A DNA stretch of 64,000 bases from Synechococcus sp. HK01-R (GCF_014217855.1 NZ_CP059059.1:1364001-1428000), one strand, 5' to 3'; counted from the stretch's first letter, positions 25,479-33,244 are shown. Notes: generated by a model from the sequence alone, not told the origin. Program-made: numbers and translations.

Positions 25479-25712
25479 GTGGACCCACCACCCATTCCGC
25501 CCTTACCGCCTGTGGAGATGCGCCGGCAGAGCCCTCAGCAATCCGGGATACCCATCGAGGAGTTCTCTCTGCAGATTGACGGCCGCAGCATGGACTGCGG
25601 CGTCGCAGAGCTGGGTTCCGGCAACCGGGCACCCTATGCCTACAACCCCATGAATGGCACTTCTTCTGGTGAGCTTCAGATGCATGCCGCCCGCTGTCGC
25701 CTGAGTTTCTAG
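25479..25712 (+). CDS. Possible truncated secreted-type protein, 77 aa
   Basis: GTG at 25479 or ATG at 25518. The sequence EEFSLQIDGRSMDCGVAELG...NGTSSGELQMHAARCRLSF ends with a Cys like many exported small proteins, but no signal peptide precedes it. It may be the 3' part of a decayed gene. Support is weak. Confidence 0.3.
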   Translation: MDPPPIPPLPPVEMRRQSPQQSGIPIEEFSLQIDGRSMDCGVAELGSGNRAPYAYNPMNGTSSGELQMHAARCRLSF

Positions 25713-25734
25713 GGCCAGCACGGCGGGTTCGGCC

Positions 25735-25929
25735 TCAGGGACACCACTCCTGATGCACCACATCCAGTTGCTGGGGACTGAGGGTGAGCAGCTGAATGTG
25801 GAAGGACTCGATCAGAGGTTGTTGCTCGTCCGCTGCGTCGGCCACGTCCGCGGCCACCCGACCGGCATAGGCCTCGAGGATCTCCTGGATCATGTGGTGT
25901 TCCGGGAAGGCCATGGTGCCGCCGGACAT
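25735..25929 (-). CDS. Small acidic hypothetical protein, 64 aa
   Basis: ATG at 25929: MSGGTMAFPEHHMIQEILEA..., an acidic helical protein ending LDVVHQEWCP. Ordered composition and lack of overlap with other genes favour a real gene. It is not recognised. Confidence 0.5.
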   Translation of the reverse strand: MSGGTMAFPEHHMIQEILEAYAGRVAADVADAADEQQPLIESFHIQLLTLSPQQLDVVHQEWCP

Positions 25930-26056
25930 GGGCGGTTGGGATCGGGCGCCCCATCGTCACCTCAAACGGCCATGGGGTGTGTGTCGGCGTTGAGTTCCTG
26001 ACGGTTCATTGTCCGAGGAGCTCCCTAGCCTTGCTGGGTTGAATCCAGCGAGGGTC

Positions 26057-26638
26057 ATGCGTCGCTCCACTGGTCACGCCCTGCTGAGCGCGGCCCTGAT
26101 CGCCGGGGTTGGCAGCGCCATCGCCTACCAGGCGAGTGGCTATGTGATCGGGCTGCTCTACGGCGGGGCGATGCGCGCCTATCGGCTTGGTGCTGAATCC
26201 AACAAACAGCCCGTCACCGATCAGGCTTCAGGGGAGCCGGATAAGCCCAAAGACTGGGCTCGCGACAACGTTTATCTGGGTCGCTGGAAGGCCAACAGCA
26301 CGGCCGGACGCGCCGTCGTGGATGTGCTGTCGGTGGAGCCGAATCGGATCCGCTGGGGGACGCCAGCGAATGGAATCTGCGAAAGCGACTACAGCGTGAA
26401 GGTTCTGCCCTGGGGCCGCAACGGCGCTTTCCCGGATCAGTTGGTGCCACCCAATGAGCCCAGCGACCTGGTGTTTGGCGTTGCGCGCCTCACCCTGTTT
26501 CCGAAACCCTGTCCAACCGGTGACGCCGTGGTGCAGTTGGCGGTTCCTCTGGATGGCAGCAATCGGCTGGCGATGAACACCTACGACAGCAACGGAAAGC
26601 TCACGGCTCAGTATCCCGATCTCACTCTGATCCGCTGA
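26057..26638 (+). CDS. Membrane-anchored hypothetical protein, 193 aa
   Basis: ATG at 26057 (MRRSTGHALLSAALIAGVGS...) gives an N-terminal hydrophobic anchor, a charged linker, then a beta-type domain (VYLGRWKANSTAGRAVVDVLSV, IRWGTPANGICESDYSVKV, ARLTLFPKPCPTGDAVVQLAVP) with one likely Cys pair. It looks like a periplasm-facing domain tethered to the inner membrane. Its stop codon is the first triplet of a 15-bp tandem repeat. Confidence 0.6.
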   Translation: MRRSTGHALLSAALIAGVGSAIAYQASGYVIGLLYGGAMRAYRLGAESNKQPVTDQASGEPDKPKDWARDNVYLGRWKANSTAGRAVVDVLSVEPNRIRWGTPANGICESDYSVKVLPWGRNGAFPDQLVPPNEPSDLVFGVARLTLFPKPCPTGDAVVQLAVPLDGSNRLAMNTYDSNGKLTAQYPDLTLIR

Positions 26639-26680
26639 ATCTTCTTGCGCTGAACCTTCTTGCGCTGAATCTTCTTGCGC
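26636..26680. repeat. Tandem repeat, 15 bp x 3
   Basis: Three copies of tgaatcttcttgcgc (middle copy has one C for T) run from the stop codon of the membrane-anchored protein into the short gap before the channel gene. The unit divides by three and each copy begins TGA, so the ORF always ends there whatever the copy number. Confidence 0.85.
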
Positions 26681-26687
26681 CGAACTC

Positions 26688-27914
26688 TCAGCTCAGGGGC
26701 GGCAGGGTGAGCCAGCACAGCACCACGCTCACGGTTGTGAATCCCACCACGCTGAGCGGCCAGAGTTCATCGAGGGTGTGCAGGCGCTGGGCAAGCGCCT
26801 GTCGCTGTGGCCCCTCGGGCATCGCCTCGAGTTCGTTGTAGCGGCGTCCGATCCAGATCACGAGCACGAAGGCCAGCAGGGTGACCACGTAGGCCACCAC
26901 ATACACCTGATCGAGGAAGGTGAGAAAGGGCAGCTGGGGCAGTTCATCCCGGTAGGTCTGCTGCAGGAACACCAGGGTTAGCAGCACGGTCACGGGAATA
27001 CCGGCGCGTGCATCCTGCTCATCAGCACGCACCTTGAACACCAGCAGCACCATCGCCATCACCACGAGCAGCGGCAGGATCAGGCGCCAGAATGCCGACC
27101 AGGAGGAGGTGCCGAAGGCGATGTCGTACACCAGGGTGCTGTAGGCCGCTGCTGGACCGCCGAGGCCGAAGTTGGTGGCGTATTGATGGCGATATTCCGC
27201 AATGGACCAGCCCCGTTTCAGCCAGCCGATGATTCCTGAGAACAGGCCGACACCGCTGTTCTTCACATCCGGCACAAAGCGCAGATTGGCGTACTCGAAC
27301 ACCCCGTCAACGTCATCGGCCTCCAGCACCAGCGGCAGGCTCACAGTGGTGAAGGGAAAACGTCGGAAACTGGCGCGATCGATGTAGAAGCGTCCGAGGT
27401 AGGAGAAGAGCTGGTAATAACTGCCATCGTCGAGACGTTCTGGGTCGCCGATCGGTTGGAGTCCCGGATCGGCATCGGAGAGCAGCTGATTGAGCAGGAT
27501 CACGCGATCCTCAAGTCCAAGCTGCTGCTGCTCGAGGTAGCGCTGCAGCGGCTCCTGCCAGCGCAGCCAGATGTAGCCGTTGGACGCGAAGCTGGGAACG
27601 CTCAGGTCGAGGTCGTAGGTATTGGTGGCGTAGACCCCGACCGTGACGCGATAGGTCGCGGCAGCGGCGTTCTCCGCATCCTGCTGCAACTCCCGTTGTG
27701 ACATTCGATCGCTACGCAGGGAGCTCCAGCCGTCGCGCCGCTGCTGCTCCAAGCGGATGCTGCTGCGGTGGGGCAGGGCGCTGAGCTGCAGGCGATCGGC
27801 GTCGGCACCGCGCTGAAGATCAAGCTGGCTGATCCCCGAGACCGCCAGCATCGCCGCCAGCAGCAGGGCCACAGCGGCCATCAGATTCCAGCGCTTGGTT
27901 CGGCGCAGCGGCAT
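26688..27914 (-). CDS. Pentameric ligand-gated ion channel homologue (Cys-loop receptor superfamily)
   Basis: The ATG at 27914 gives 408 residues: a signal-anchor helix (MAAVALLLAAMLAVSG), a beta-rich domain of ~200 residues (YRVTVGVYATNTYDLDLSV, NGYIWLRWQ) and RFPFTTVSLPLVLE, the position of the Pro-loop (F-P-F), which lacks the Cys pair as in GLIC and ELIC. Four hydrophobic helices follow: FWRLILPLLVVMAMVLLVF, IPVTVLLTLVFLQQTYRDEL, VYVVAYVVTLLAFVLVIW and LSVVGFTTVSVVLCWLTL. The order and spacing match prokaryotic pLGICs. The gating ligand is unknown. A gap-rich extracellular loop makes it longer than GLIC. Confidence 0.75.
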   Translation of the reverse strand: MPLRRTKRWNLMAAVALLLAAMLAVSGISQLDLQRGADADRLQLSALPHRSSIRLEQQRRDGWSSLRSDRMSQRELQQDAENAAAATYRVTVGVYATNTYDLDLSVPSFASNGYIWLRWQEPLQRYLEQQQLGLEDRVILLNQLLSDADPGLQPIGDPERLDDGSYYQLFSYLGRFYIDRASFRRFPFTTVSLPLVLEADDVDGVFEYANLRFVPDVKNSGVGLFSGIIGWLKRGWSIAEYRHQYATNFGLGGPAAAYSTLVYDIAFGTSSWSAFWRLILPLLVVMAMVLLVFKVRADEQDARAGIPVTVLLTLVFLQQTYRDELPQLPFLTFLDQVYVVAYVVTLLAFVLVIWIGRRYNELEAMPEGPQRQALAQRLHTLDELWPLSVVGFTTVSVVLCWLTLPPLS

Positions 27915-27986
27915 GGCGTTGATCGAATGTCTCCATGATGGCCATCCCTGCAAAGCCCATAAACTGAGCGCCCACAAAGGGTTCCG

Positions 27987-28511
27987 ATGGTGGTGTTAGG
28001 GCGCCGGGCCATTCTCGAGGCGATGGATCACGGCCAGATCACGATCACCCCGTTCACGGCCGAGCATGTGGGACCGGCCTCTGTGGATCTCACCCTGGCC
28101 AGCACCTTCCGGGTGTTCCGCAAGGTGCATGAAGTGATTGAGGTGCGCGAACACACCGATTACCGCAGCTTTACCGACAAGCTGGAGGTTCCTGAGGGAC
28201 AGCATTTCCTGATCATGCCGGGCGAGACGGTGCTGGGTATCACGCGCGAGCGTCTCAAGCTCGGCCCGGGGCTTTGCGGTTGGCTGGAGGGGCGGAGTCG
28301 GTTTGCACGCCTCGGATTGATGGTGCACATCAGTGCACCGTTCATGGGGCCAGGCATCGACAGCCAGCAGGTGCTGGAGATGAGTAATTTCGGGCCGGCG
28401 CCCTTGGCGGTCACCCCGGGCACGCCCATCTGTCAGTTCATCTTCCAGCGCATGGAGGGCGATGAACACTATGCGGGGCGTTTCGCTGGCCAGAGCGAGC
28501 AGAGCTTTTAG
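27987..28511 (+). CDS. dcd: dCTP deaminase
   Basis: 174 residues, a usual length for the archaeal/cyanobacterial type. Key blocks: PASVDLTLASTFRVF, GETVLGITRERLKL, LEGRSRFARLGLMVHISAPF (substrate-binding signature) and QVLEMSNFGPAPLAVTPG, which holds the catalytic Glu region. It converts dCTP to dUTP in the supply of thymidylate, in the cytosol as a trimer. It begins 72 bp from the start of the divergent channel gene. Confidence 0.9.
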   Translation: MVVLGRRAILEAMDHGQITITPFTAEHVGPASVDLTLASTFRVFRKVHEVIEVREHTDYRSFTDKLEVPEGQHFLIMPGETVLGITRERLKLGPGLCGWLEGRSRFARLGLMVHISAPFMGPGIDSQQVLEMSNFGPAPLAVTPGTPICQFIFQRMEGDEHYAGRFAGQSEQSF

Positions 28512-28527
28512 GAGCTGGGCCGCGGCT

Positions 28528-28692
28528 TCAGTCGGACCGCTGCTCCTGCTGCCGGAGGGTTTCATAGGCCTTCCAGAGTCCATCCACTTCGGCGCAGTGC
28601 GACTGGCGATCGCAGACCCGGTAGCGGCCGTTTCCGACGGCATCAATGGTGGACCCGCGGGAGGTGGCACAAATGCGGCTGATGAACGCCAT
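28528..28692 (-). CDS. Small conserved-looking protein, 54 aa
   Basis: ATG at 28692 encodes MAFISRICATSRGSTIDAVG..., with NGRYRVCDRQSHCAEVDGLW and a charged end. Two Cys plus the DxLWKAYETLRQQ helix give a compact pattern. It lies between dcd (convergent) and a divergent small ORF. No family is recognised; codon order and low-repeat composition support it being real. Confidence 0.5.
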   Translation of the reverse strand: MAFISRICATSRGSTIDAVGNGRYRVCDRQSHCAEVDGLWKAYETLRQQEQRSD

Positions 28693-28746
28693 TGGAATCG
28701 TGCGGATGGATTCGGTTTAGGCCTGCCTGTGATCCTTCCGTCAGGG

Positions 28747-28784
28747 GAATTTCATTTCGACATCTCTCCGGCGGGATGAAATTC
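28747..28784. promoter_or_regulatory. Inverted repeat, 9-bp arms with 20-bp loop
   Basis: gaatttcat at 28747-28755 is matched exactly by atgaaattc at 28776-28784. It sits just upstream of a small rightward ORF and could be an operator or an mRNA hairpin; there is no T-run for a terminator in either direction. Confidence 0.45.
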
Positions 28785-28803
28785 GCCTGTGCCACAACAA
28801 CGG

Positions 28804-29016
28804 ATGAGGGTGCGCTCCGGAGGCGTGATGCGTGGGTCCTATGAGGTTTGCCTGTTGTCGGCGGCTGGTGAACAGAGAGTGCGGGTGCGGGCCTCCAGCC
28901 GCAGTGATGCCTGCCGGGTTACGGCGGCCGATCATCCCGGTCGCAGCTTCGTGGTGATTGGACTGATCAGAGATGGGGCGATCCCCCAGGATGGGAGCGG
29001 AAAGCCAGTGTTTTGA
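28804..29016 (+). CDS. Small basic protein, 70 aa
   Basis: ATG at 28804 (MRVRSGGVMRGSYEVCLLSA...) with an upstream GTG at 28789 as alternative. Beta-rich and basic in the first half (EQRVRVRASSRSDACRVTAADHPG), then FVVIGLIRDGA. It may be in an operon with the SDR gene 6 bp downstream. No family recognised. Confidence 0.5.
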   Translation: MRVRSGGVMRGSYEVCLLSAAGEQRVRVRASSRSDACRVTAADHPGRSFVVIGLIRDGAIPQDGSGKPVF

Positions 29017-29022
29017 GGGTGG

Positions 29023-29688
29023 ATGGCAACGTGTCTGGTTACAGGTGCCAACCGGGGCATTGGTCTGGAGTATTGCCGGCAGTTACAGGCACGAGGTGAT
29101 CAGGTGATTGCGGTCTGCCGCGAGCCCTCTCCGGAGCTTGAGGCCCTGGGGGTGCGAATTGAAGCGGGGCTGGATCTGGCCGAGTCTGGGACCCCCGCTG
29201 AACTGGTTGCTCGCCTGCAGGGACAGCGTCTCGATGTGGTGATTCTCAATGCCGGCATCCTGCAGTCGATGGGGCTGGAGGATCTCGATCCGGAGGGGAT
29301 CCGCCGTCAGTTCGAGCTGAATGCCCTGGCGCCGTTGCTCCTGGCGCAGGCGCTGCTGGATCAGATGCCGCGGGGGGCCAAGCTGGCGTTGATGACCAGT
29401 CGTATGGGTTCGATCGCCGATAACAGCTCCGGGGGCTCCTATGGCTACCGGATGTCGAAGGTGGCCTTGAACATTGCCGGCAAATCGCTGGCGATTGACC
29501 TCCAACCCCGCGGTATTGCAGTCGCGATCCTGCATCCTGGCCTCGTACGCACCCGCATGATCAACTTCAATCCCAATGGCATAGCCCCGGAGCAGGCGGT
29601 CGAGGGGTTGCTGGCGTGCATCGATGCACTCACCCTGGAAACCAGCGGCAGCTTCTGGCACTCCAATGGTGAGCTGCTGCCCTGGTGA
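29023..29688 (+). CDS. Short-chain dehydrogenase/reductase
   Basis: 221 residues. The cofactor motif TGANRGIG is at 7-14, NAG (LNAGIL) at about 80, and the active-site pair YGYRMSK (Y-x3-K) at about 143-149. Then HPGLVRTRM is at the usual place after the active site. Short, with no tail, so a classical SDR using NAD(P)H; the Asn-Arg after TGA is common in C-factor-like SDRs (CsgA-type). Substrate unknown. Confidence 0.85.
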   Translation: MATCLVTGANRGIGLEYCRQLQARGDQVIAVCREPSPELEALGVRIEAGLDLAESGTPAELVARLQGQRLDVVILNAGILQSMGLEDLDPEGIRRQFELNALAPLLLAQALLDQMPRGAKLALMTSRMGSIADNSSGGSYGYRMSKVALNIAGKSLAIDLQPRGIAVAILHPGLVRTRMINFNPNGIAPEQAVEGLLACIDALTLETSGSFWHSNGELLPW

Positions 29689-29697
29689 GCGCACCCC

Positions 29698-30504
29698 ATG
29701 GGATTTGATCCGCGCCAGTGGTCGACCTCTCGATCGCGCGCTCAGGACCCGGGGGCTGATCCCCGTGTCACCGTCAATCTCACGGCACTGCTCGCGGAGA
29801 ATGAGGCCCTGCGCCGGGAGGTGCGACGGCTGCAGCGGGAGCTTGAGCGGCAGAGGCGTCAGCAGTGGGTGCAGTCCCCGCGATGGCAGGAGCCTTCCGC
29901 CAGTCCGCCGCCGCGGGTGAGTGCTGACCAGGTGCGTCGCTGGGGCGAGGCCATGGCCCAGCAAGCGGGCTGGTCTGACCTGCGTCAGAGCGGCCTGGAG
30001 GCTCTGGTGGATCGACTCAACCGCAGCAGCTTCCACCCGCAGCTCAGTCTCCAGCAGCGCCTTGACCGGCTGGTGAGCGGCCTGGGCACCGATCTGCTGT
30101 CGGCGGTGGGGCGCAGGGCCACCAAAAAGGGCATGGCCGTGCTGGCCGCCTTCGCGCTCTATGGCGTGCGGGCCAGTGAGTGGCTGGATGAGGATCCGGC
30201 CCGGGTGGTGGCGGAGCTACGGCAGCGGCTGCGTCCGAACAGCAGCCGGCGCACTCGCACGGATCAACGCAGTACGGATCAACGCAGCACGGATCAACGC
30301 AGCAGTGATCGCCGGCAGAGCAGCGACCAGGCCTGGACCTCCGGCTCGGATCCTTTGGCAGTGCTGGGCCTTCAGGCCGGGGCGTCTCAGGAGGCGATCA
30401 AGCAGGCGTTTCGGCGCCTGGTGAAACAGCACCATCCGGATATGGGTGGCTCGGCAGAGGCCTTCCGGCGCATCAGCGAGGCCTACCAATCACTGATGGC
30501 CTAG
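29698..30504 (+). CDS. C-terminal J-domain protein
   Basis: 268 residues. The N-terminal half holds a coiled coil (ALLAENEALRREVRRLQREL) and an alpha-helical domain (RRWGEAMAQQAGWSDLRQSG...). A linker with three TDQRS-type repeats (encoded by a 15-bp tandem repeat) leads to a J domain: DPLAVLGLQAGASQEAIKQAF, then LVKQHHPDMGGSAEAF with an intact HPD. It should stimulate a DnaK. It begins 9 bp after the SDR and may share its transcript. Confidence 0.8.
   Translation: MGFDPRQWSTSRSRAQDPGADPRVTVNLTALLAENEALRREVRRLQRELERQRRQQWVQSPRWQEPSASPPPRVSADQVRRWGEAMAQQAGWSDLRQSGLEALVDRLNRSSFHPQLSLQQRLDRLVSGLGTDLLSAVGRRATKKGMAVLAAFALYGVRASEWLDEDPARVVAELRQRLRPNSSRRTRTDQRSTDQRSTDQRSSDRRQSSDQAWTSGSDPLAVLGLQAGASQEAIKQAFRRLVKQHHPDMGGSAEAFRRISEAYQSLMA
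30259..30303. repeat. In-frame tandem repeat, 15 bp x 3
   Basis: acggatcaacgcagt/c is repeated three times inside the J-domain gene, encoding TDQRS units in the linker before the J domain. Copy number can change without a frameshift, so linker length may vary between strains. Confidence 0.85.
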
Positions 30505-30583
30505 CGGCCCGGGCCTGGCAGGCAAATCAGCTGAGAATCTGCTGTCTCATCACTGGAATCCTTGGCGGTGCCAGCTTGAAGCC

Positions 30584-30793
30584 ATGAGCATGTCTCTCCA
30601 GTTGGTGGTTGCCCGAGGTACGGCCCGGAGTTTCCTCAGTGGAAACGCTGCCGCTGACTACGGCGATGTGATCCTGTTGAGACGCTTGCTGCTCGCTGAG
30701 GGGGATCAACTGCTGGCGGCCGACCTGCTGCTGATGGCGATCGCGATGAATCCAACACCGGCGGAAATCTCAGCGTTTGGGAAGGCTCTTTGA
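30584..30793 (+). CDS. Small hypothetical protein, 69 aa
   Basis: ATG at 30584, MSMSLQLVVARGTARSFLSG..., then a hydrophobic-acidic helix (VILLRRLLLAEGDQLLAADLLL) and MNPTPAEISAF. It has a TPR-like feel but is too short to call. It converges with SelO. Confidence 0.45.
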   Translation: MSMSLQLVVARGTARSFLSGNAAADYGDVILLRRLLLAEGDQLLAADLLLMAIAMNPTPAEISAFGKAL

Positions 30794-30818
30794 GCGGGCC
30801 CTCCAGGGGCAGAGGCGA

Positions 30819-32519
30819 TTACGACGAACAGCTGTAGTGGGAGAGGCCGCCGGTATTGAACAAGTCCCGGGGCCTGAGGCGGTCGTAGCGGGCAGCACGT
30901 TCTGCTGAGAGATCGTCGTAGGGAGTGCTGAACACCTCCTGCAGCTCCTGGATCAGGCTGTGGTCTCCCTGTTCCGCTTGCTGGTAGGCAGGGGCGATCA
31001 GCCACTCGCGCCAGGTGACGGCGGGGTTCACGCGACGCATCGCGGCCGATGTTTCCTCCAGGGTGTTGTTGGCATGGAGTTGTGTGCGCCACTGCTGCAG
31101 CCAGCTCTCCCACTGCTGATCGAGCTCACTGGAGCTCGGCACATAGAAGCTGGGGTGCAGATCGGAGGCCTGCTCAGGAATGGCAGACAGCAGCCGGAAG
31201 CTGCGGGTGTAGTCAGCTCGGGAGGCCATCAGCAGCTGCAGCAGCTTGCTCACCAGCTCTTCGTCGTAGATGGCGAGACCGAGCTTGCGGGCCCACATCG
31301 CTTCGAGTTCCTGCTGCATCACGGCGGCGAAGCCTTCGTGGATCGCATCGAGCTCCGTCAGGGCTTCACGGTTGCCTTCGAGCAGCGGCCGCAGGGATCG
31401 CCAGAACATCCCGTAATTCACTTCGGCCGCCGCAGGTTGGTTGAAGAAGGAGAAGTGCTCACCCCCTCCGGTCCAGGGTTGGAAGCGCGGATCGAACAGT
31501 TCGCAGAAGCCGAAGGGGCCGTAGTCGAGGGTGTAGCCCCCGGCGGCGCAGTTGTCGCTGTTGAAGTTCCCTTGGCAGTAGCCGACGCGCATCCAGTCGG
31601 CGACCAGTCGCGTGAGCCTGGCGCGGAAGTGTCGGGCCAGCTCCAGCAGCTGCTCTGAGAACGGCAGCGCTGGATCGATCTCGGCCCGGTAGTTGCGCTC
31701 GATCAGGTGCTCCACGATCAACTGCAGTTCGGCCATGGCCTCGGGGTGGGCCTGGCTGCGGGCGCGGCGGGCGAACAGCTCGAGCTGCCCCACGCGCAGG
31801 AAGGACGGTGCCACCCGGGTGCTGATCGCTGCGGGGTTGTCGACCATCACATCCGGCTCGAAGGAGCGTGACTGGGGGCTGTACCAGGGCCGGCGCACGG
31901 TTTCGGCGCGCGACATGTAAAGGGTGAGCGAGCGGGAGCTGGGCACACCGAGGGCGTGCATGAACTCCTGGGCCAGGAACTCACGCACACTGGAGCGCAG
32001 CACCGCACGGCCGTCGGCGCCGCGGCAGTAGGGGGTGGGGCCGCCACCCTTGAGCTGCATCTCCCAGCGCCGGCCTACGTAGACGCCCTCCACGATCGAC
32101 AGGGCCCTGCCATCGCCGTAGCCGTTGCCAGTGCCGAAAGGACACTGCTGGATGTATTCAGTGCCGTAGATCGAGAGGGCATAGCCCGTCGCCCAGCCCC
32201 AGGGACGCATCGCTCCTGTGGCCACTGAGGCATCCCCGGAAAACAGTCGGCGGAACCGAGCGTCGTGGGCCAAGGCATCGCTGAGTCCGAGCTCGGCGAA
32301 GAGCCCCTGGCTGTGGGCCACGTACTCGGGCTCAGGAAGGGGGGTGGGCGTGACCGGTACGTAATGGCCTGAACGGACCTGGCGAGGCCGGTGATCGTTG
32401 CCGTCGCTGGTGGCCTCGGGATCCGGACGAAGGGCCTCCAGCAGCGAGTAATCCACCCGCTCGGCGAATTGGCTGAAGTCGGTGATCACCTCGGCGCTGC
32501 TCTCGTCTCGCGTTGGCAT
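30819..32519 (-). CDS. selO: Protein adenylyltransferase SelO (YdiU family)
   Basis: The ATG at 32519 gives 566 residues. Landmarks of the pseudokinase-fold AMPylator are present: GWATGYALSIYGTEYIQQCP, GRRWEMQLKGGGPTPYCRGA (nucleotide loop with Lys), RSSVREFLAQEFMHALGVP, and YCQGNFNSDNCAAGGYTLDYGPFGF, where the catalytic-loop and DFG-like Asp lie. SelO transfers AMP from ATP to Ser/Thr/Tyr of target proteins in redox stress. Single gene with no operon partner; divergent from an 88-aa membrane protein. Confidence 0.9.
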   Translation of the reverse strand: MPTRDESSAEVITDFSQFAERVDYSLLEALRPDPEATSDGNDHRPRQVRSGHYVPVTPTPLPEPEYVAHSQGLFAELGLSDALAHDARFRRLFSGDASVATGAMRPWGWATGYALSIYGTEYIQQCPFGTGNGYGDGRALSIVEGVYVGRRWEMQLKGGGPTPYCRGADGRAVLRSSVREFLAQEFMHALGVPSSRSLTLYMSRAETVRRPWYSPQSRSFEPDVMVDNPAAISTRVAPSFLRVGQLELFARRARSQAHPEAMAELQLIVEHLIERNYRAEIDPALPFSEQLLELARHFRARLTRLVADWMRVGYCQGNFNSDNCAAGGYTLDYGPFGFCELFDPRFQPWTGGGEHFSFFNQPAAAEVNYGMFWRSLRPLLEGNREALTELDAIHEGFAAVMQQELEAMWARKLGLAIYDEELVSKLLQLLMASRADYTRSFRLLSAIPEQASDLHPSFYVPSSSELDQQWESWLQQWRTQLHANNTLEETSAAMRRVNPAVTWREWLIAPAYQQAEQGDHSLIQELQEVFSTPYDDLSAERAARYDRLRPRDLFNTGGLSHYSCSS

Positions 32520-32584
32520 GGGCCCGACTTCCGTGTTGGTCGATGCTATGGAGTGAGACTGAGACCAGTTGTTTCCTCTTGGCG

Positions 32585-32851
32585 ATGTCAAAAGCACGCG
32601 ACATGATCAATGCCCATCTGATGCCGGTGCTGGGGATCATCGCCACGGCCAGTGCGGTGTCGATTGCCGTGTCTCTGCGCCCGATTGCGGAACAGTCGGC
32701 TCGCTGGAACACCTGTTATCTCGACAGCATCCGTTGGTATCAGGCCAATAAGCCCGACTGGACCGTGCAGGACCAGGAGGTGTTTGCCTCCAACTTCTGC
32801 AACGGCGGAATCCCCGTCAAGCCTGGCCCTGGATTCCAGAAGGCGCCTTGA
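32585..32851 (+). CDS. Small secreted or membrane-anchored protein, 88 aa
   Basis: ATG at 32585 (MSKARDMINAHLMPVLGIIA...). One N-terminal hydrophobic segment followed by a polar domain with two Cys (WNTCYLDSIRWYQ, ASNFCNGG). A similar NTCYLxxxxWY pattern is frequent in small exported picocyanobacterial proteins. Function unknown. It precedes the Yfr1-like RNA on the same strand. Confidence 0.6.
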   Translation: MSKARDMINAHLMPVLGIIATASAVSIAVSLRPIAEQSARWNTCYLDSIRWYQANKPDWTVQDQEVFASNFCNGGIPVKPGPGFQKAP

Positions 32852-32928
32852 GGAAGCCAACACCGTTCGCCGTGTGGTCGTTACGGCTGATGTGGGGGCT
32901 TCCCCAGAGGGACGGCTGGGATCTATGA

Positions 32929-33004
32929 CTGTGGGTAGGAAAGCTCCTCACAGGGCTTTTCTCCTCACACCCTCCGAGAGGCTGCCGAAAGGGGCCTCTT
33001 TTTT
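32929..33004 (+). ncRNA. yfr1: Yfr1-like small RNA
   Basis: The order of elements is that of cyanobacterial Yfr1: a 5' stem-loop (CTGTG at 32929 paired with CACAG ending 32953, with an inner TAGGA/TCCT stem), a single-stranded pyrimidine-rich stretch holding CTCCTCACAC at 32961-32970, and a 3' terminator hairpin with a T-run. The published ultra-conserved core is ACUCCUCACAC; here the first base is U, otherwise identical. Yfr1 is known in Prochlorococcus and Synechococcus to act on outer-membrane porin mRNAs. A TATG-containing -10-like box is just upstream (about 32922-32928). Exact ends are inferred. Confidence 0.75.
32977..33004 (+). terminator. Rho-independent terminator of the Yfr1-like RNA
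   Basis: AGAGGC (32977-32982) pairs with GCCTCT (32994-32999), with an inner CC/GG pair around a GAAA loop, followed by a run of T to 33004. It gives the 3' end of the Yfr1-like RNA. Confidence 0.75.
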
Positions 33005-33033
33005 GTGGGTCGCTGTTGACGCTGTGGGCAGAT

Positions 33034-33063
33034 AAAACAAAACCCCCGCCGAAGGCAGGGGTT
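33034..33063 (-). terminator. Rho-independent terminator, minus strand
   Basis: AACCCC and GGGGTT (plus 33041-33046 and 33058-33063), with an inner GCC-GAA-GGC, form a GC-rich hairpin. On the minus strand it is followed by TTTTGTTTT (plus 33031-33040). No minus-strand protein gene ends here, which supports an RNA gene upstream of it. Confidence 0.75.
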
Positions 33064-33121
33064 CCGAAAACGCTTCAGGAGTGTGACCTTGTTTCCACCC
33101 TGAAGAGTTTTTTCTCCTCAC
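33034..33121 (-). ncRNA. Yfr2/Cyano-1-like small RNA, opposite strand to Yfr1
   Basis: On the minus strand: CTTCAGG/CCTGAAG arms (33099-33105 and 33073-33079 in plus coordinates) close a loop carrying GGTGGAAACAAGG. The GGAAAC(A) loop is the hallmark of the Yfr2 family. A strong terminator hairpin follows. Before the first stem the minus strand reads GUGAGGAGAAAA, the perfect complement of 12 bases of the Yfr1-like RNA including 8 of its core. Whether transcription starts far enough upstream to include that stretch is not known. Confidence 0.6.
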
Positions 33122-33244
33122 GCCGCAATACTACCCGGATGAACTGGCACTGTGCCAGTTGCCTTTGGCCAGAACGTGAGCTGCCACAGGGGGTGGTCGG
33201 GTTGAGCCTGGCCAGCATGGGGCCACTCAGGTTGTTGCTTCGGG

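Noticed and set aside
29083-30036. 317-codon minus ORF over the SDR and J-domain genes
   Set aside because: Shadow of two well-supported plus-strand genes; low-complexity His/Arg/Gln-rich sequence.
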